A DNA stretch of 7,429 nt from NCBI GenBank assembly GCA_016873355.1, contig VGXK01000096.1, positions 1-7,429 on the forward strand, read 5' to 3'. Below, one piece after another: positions 5,688-7,429 of the stretch. The notes under the pieces were generated by a model that ran no database searches, was not told where the DNA came from, and worked only from the letters and a program-made list of their open reading frames with translations. Origin of the DNA: Phycisphaerae bacterium (GTDB lineage Bacteria; Planctomycetota; Phycisphaerae; Phycisphaerales; SM1A02). The position numbers and the translations under genes are program-made. Numbering within the stretch: position 1 is the stretch's first letter; each line of letters starts with the position of its first letter.

Positions 5688-6700
5688 GCCGGCGCTTCTT
5701 CCATCCGCGCAAGCTGTCGCGACATCGCCTCGTTGACGCCCGCCTGCACGAACGCGCGCGCCCGGAGGATCGAGTTCGTGATCGTGCGCGCGATGCTCGA
5801 GCCGTGGGAGATGAGGCAGACGCCGTTGACGCCGAGCAGCGGCGCGCCGCCGTACTCGTGGTAATCGTGCTTGGCGTAGAGGTTCTTGACGACCGGCGCG
5901 AGTCGCTCGGCGAGCGACGGATCCGTTTCGCGGATCTCCCGCTGAAGCGCGCGGAAGATGCCGGAGGAGAGGCCCTCCGCGAGCTTGATCATCACGTTGC
6001 CGACCACGCCGTCGGTGATCACCACGTCCGCCTCGCCGTCGAAGACGCCGCGCCCCTCGACGAATCCGGTGAAGTTCAAGCCCTCGTGCGAGCGCAGCAG
6101 GTCTCGCGCCTGCTGCATGTCCTCGGTTCCCTTCTGCTCCTCGCCGCCCACGTTCATGATCGCCACGCGGGGATTCGCCACGCCGAGGATCTGACGCGCG
6201 TAGATGTCGCCCATGACGCCGTACTGCGCCAGGTGCAGCGGCTTGGGCTCGATGTTCGCGCCGACGTCGATGAGCACCACGGCGCCGGCGAACGTGGGGA
6301 CGGTCACGGCGATGCCCGGTCGCACCACGTTCGGCAGTCGGCGCATGTGCATCTGCGCCGCGCTCACCATGGCGCCGGTGTTGCCGGCGGAGATGATCGC
6401 GTCCAGGCGGTTCGGCTCCTTGGGGCTCGCCATCCGGGCCATCACCACGAGCGACGAATCCTTCTTGGTGCGGATCGCCTCGACCGGCGGCTCGTCCATG
6501 CCGACGACCTCGGTGGCGGCCACCACGATCACGCGCGGATCGTCGATGCGCGCATCGGCGAGCGTGCGCCGGATGACCGCGGCGTCGCCGACGAGCACGA
6601 GCTGATCATCGCCCGGCAATTGCGGCAGGCACGCGATGCAACCCTTGAGGATCTCGTGGGGCGCGTTGTCCCCGCCCATGACATCGACGCCGAGGCGCAT
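5684..6700 (-). CDS. plsX: Phosphate acyltransferase PlsX
   Basis: PlsX converts acyl-ACP and inorganic phosphate to acyl-phosphate, the donor that PlsY uses to acylate glycerol-3-phosphate. It is a soluble or peripheral membrane enzyme linking fatty acid and phospholipid synthesis. The 338-residue protein is the usual length and has the family motifs: VDVMGGDNAP (5-14), SAGNTGAM (104-111), DVGAN (145-149), GGEEQKGTED (185-194), ITDGVVGNVMIK (228-239), YGGAPLLGVNG (283-293) and HGSS (299-302). The ATG at 6700 follows the rpmF stop by 3 nt, with GAGG (6709-6712) 8 nt upstream inside rpmF. It overlaps fabH by 4 nt at its end. The rpmF-plsX-fabH linkage is widely conserved in bacteria and supports the assignment. 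Confidence 0.97.
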   Translation of the reverse strand: MRLGVDVMGGDNAPHEILKGCIACLPQLPGDDQLVLVGDAAVIRRTLADARIDDPRVIVVAATEVVGMDEPPVEAIRTKKDSSLVVMARMASPKEPNRLDAIISAGNTGAMVSAAQMHMRRLPNVVRPGIAVTVPTFAGAVVLIDVGANIEPKPLHLAQYGVMGDIYARQILGVANPRVAIMNVGGEEQKGTEDMQQARDLLRSHEGLNFTGFVEGRGVFDGEADVVITDGVVGNVMIKLAEGLSSGIFRALQREIRETDPSLAERLAPVVKNLYAKHDYHEYGGAPLLGVNGVCLISHGSSIARTITNSILRARAFVQAGVNEAMSRQLARMEEAPA

Positions 6701-6703
6701 TCG

Positions 6704-6889
6704 TCACGCCTCGGGCTGGGCGACCTTCAACTGGAGACCCGGCCGTACGTATCCGCAGTTTCCGCACGCACCGTGCGGGCGCTTGGGGGACTGGCACTGC
6801 GGACAGAGCACCGTGTGCGTCGCCTTGATCGCGTGGTGCGAACGACGACGACGGGTTCGACCGGGCGAAGTTCGGAATGCGGGATTCAT
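6704..6889 (-). CDS. rpmF: Large ribosomal subunit protein bL32
   Basis: This 61-residue basic protein has the L32 layout: an Arg-rich N-terminus with RTRRRRSHHAIKA (11-23), then a zinc ribbon with Cys29-x2-Cys32 and Cys42-x2-Cys45 in CPQC and CGNC, then GYVRPGLQLKV. All four zinc ligands are present, so this is the zinc-binding form. The start ATG at 6889 has GGAG (6897-6900) 7 nt upstream. The N-terminus (MNPAFRTSPG) differs from the common MAVPKRKTS form, though the following Arg/His-rich stretch aligns. The frame stays open far upstream, but that extension is the antisense of rnhA and is not coding. It is the first gene of the cluster, directly before plsX, as in many bacteria. Confidence 0.93.
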   Translation of the reverse strand: MNPAFRTSPGRTRRRRSHHAIKATHTVLCPQCQSPKRPHGACGNCGYVRPGLQLKVAQPEA

Positions 6890-6932
6890 GCGGTGGCTCC
6901 GACCGGCGCAGTGGCTCCGCGGCGGGCCTGAC

Positions 6933-6960
6933 AGGGTATCCGGGAGCGTCGAGGTGTCAA
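6933..6960 (-). promoter_or_regulatory. Promoter of the rpmF-plsX-fab operon
   Basis: On the minus strand a perfect TTGACA (6960-6955) is followed after 16 nt by TACCCT (6938-6933). This is a sigma-70-type arrangement with a strong -35 and a modest -10. Transcription would begin near 6926, leaving a leader of about 37 nt that contains the GGAG site of rpmF. It is the best promoter candidate for the whole cluster. I see no recognisable FapR- or FabR-like operator. Confidence 0.55.
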
Positions 6961-6972
6961 GGCTGGGCGCCG

Positions 6973-7000
6973 TTCCGAGGCGCGGCGCCGCTTCTACACT
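6973..7000 (+). promoter_or_regulatory. Candidate leaderless promoter of rnhA
   Basis: TACACT (6995-7000) is a good -10 element ending 7 nt before the rnhA ATG at 7008. Transcription would therefore begin at or next to the A of the ATG. A weak -35 (TTCCGA, 6973-6978) lies 16 nt further upstream. No Shine-Dalgarno sequence precedes the ATG, which fits a leaderless mRNA. Two GGCGCC palindromes (6966-6971 and 6984-6989) flank and overlap this region. Confidence 0.45.
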
Positions 7001-7007
7001 CGCGGCC

Positions 7008-7429
7008 ATGGCCGGTCGGTTCGAGCTCTTCTCCGACGGCGCGTGCTCCGGGAATCCAGGACCGGGTGCGTGGGCGTTCATCCTTCGCGGCGATGGAATC
7101 GACGGCGAGATCGCGAAGTCGGGCTTCGAGGCGGCCACCACGAACAATCGCATGGAGCTGATGGCGATCATCCAGGGCCTCGAGGCCGTTTCCGAGCGCG
7201 GCGCCGTGGTCGACGTGGTCTCCGACAGCGAGTACGCGGTGAAGGGATTGACGGAATGGCTCGACGGCTGGAAGAGTCGTGGATGGAAGAACAGCCGCCG
7301 GGAGCCGGTCAAGAACGACGACCTCTGGAAGCGGCTGGACGAGTTGAGATCACGGCACCGTCTCCAGGTGTCGTGGGTGCGCGGACACGAGGATCATCCG
7401 GAGAACAACCGATGCGACCGCATGGCCGT
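7008..7429 (+). CDS. rnhA: Ribonuclease HI (3' truncated by window edge)
   Basis: The frame opens with ATG at 7008 and runs off the window after 140 codons. The product cleaves the RNA strand of RNA-DNA hybrids. The four acidic metal-binding residues of type 1 RNase H are all visible: Asp10 in FSDGACSGNPGPGAW, Glu50 in TNNRMELMA, Asp73 in SDSEYAVKG and Asp137 in NNRCDRMA. His127 sits in the VRGHEDHPEN flexible loop, and the basic handle region is present as WLDGWKSRGWKNSRREPVKN (84-103). Only the C-terminal helix, some 10-20 residues in typical members, should be missing. The gene is divergent from rpmF across a 118-bp spacer and has no Shine-Dalgarno sequence. It is functionally unrelated to the fatty acid genes. 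Confidence 0.95.
   Translation, partial: MAGRFELFSDGACSGNPGPGAWAFILRGDGIDGEIAKSGFEAATTNNRMELMAIIQGLEAVSERGAVVDVVSDSEYAVKGLTEWLDGWKSRGWKNSRREPVKNDDLWKRLDELRSRHRLQVSWVRGHEDHPENNRCDRMA

Noticed and set aside
3569..6931. Three more long plus-strand frames (3569-4714, 4638-5864, 5804-6931)
   Set aside because: They are antisense to fabD, fabH and plsX, with the same compositional artefact and no recognisable motifs.
6704..7312. 202-codon extension of the rpmF frame upstream to 7312
   Set aside because: The extra N-terminal part is the antisense of rnhA. L32 starts properly at 6889 with its own GGAG site and a promoter just upstream.
1..7429. Hidden mobile element, CRISPR, tRNA or defence system
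   Set aside because: Housekeeping genes fill the window almost completely. I saw no direct-repeat array with spacers, no transposase motif and no tRNA-like cloverleaf.

Overview
The window is high-GC bacterial DNA. It carries a compact type II fatty acid synthesis cluster on the minus strand, flanked by two plus-strand genes that run off the window edges. Read in the direction of transcription, the cluster is rpmF (ribosomal protein L32), plsX, fabH, fabD, an unrecognised lipoprotein gene, fabG, acpP and fabF. This rpmF-plsX-fabHDG-acpP-fabF order is the classic bacterial arrangement, apart from the extra lipoprotein gene between fabD and fabG. The left edge (1-208, plus strand) is the C-terminal half of a FliN-type flagellar switch protein, convergent with fabF. 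The right edge (7008 to the end, plus strand) is most of a type 1 ribonuclease HI gene, divergent from rpmF.

The host is a flagellated or formerly flagellated bacterium with a standard dissociated (type II) fatty acid synthase. A planctomycete of the Phycisphaerae type is a reasonable guess, from high GC, the zinc-ribbon L32 with a divergent N-terminus and a leaderless-looking rnhA promoter. This is inference only; no single marker here settles it.

The genes work together as follows. PlsX links the acyl-ACP pool to phospholipid synthesis by making acyl-phosphate. FabD loads malonate onto ACP, FabH starts chains from acetyl-CoA and malonyl-ACP, FabF extends them, and FabG reduces the resulting 3-ketoacyl-ACP. 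AcpP carries every intermediate. No dehydratase (fabZ/fabA), enoyl reductase or acetyl-CoA carboxylase gene lies in the window. plsX/fabH share a 4-nt ATGA overlap, rpmF/plsX are 3 nt apart, and fabD overlaps the lipoprotein gene by 74 nt. A TTGACA-type promoter lies upstream of rpmF, and a weaker candidate precedes acpP.

Three things deserve a second look. First, fabG has an intact catalytic protein but no ATG, GTG, TTG or CTG start anywhere upstream of its Rossmann motif, in any minus-strand frame, back to the lipoprotein stop codon. Second, the fabD/lipoprotein overlap contains a 9-bp tandem repeat read in two frames, as (QPS)n in the FabD tail and (NPA)n in the lipoprotein leader. Third, the lipoprotein itself is unrecognised. 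I found no mobile element, CRISPR array, tRNA, rRNA or defence system, and no gene-free stretch above 300 bases.
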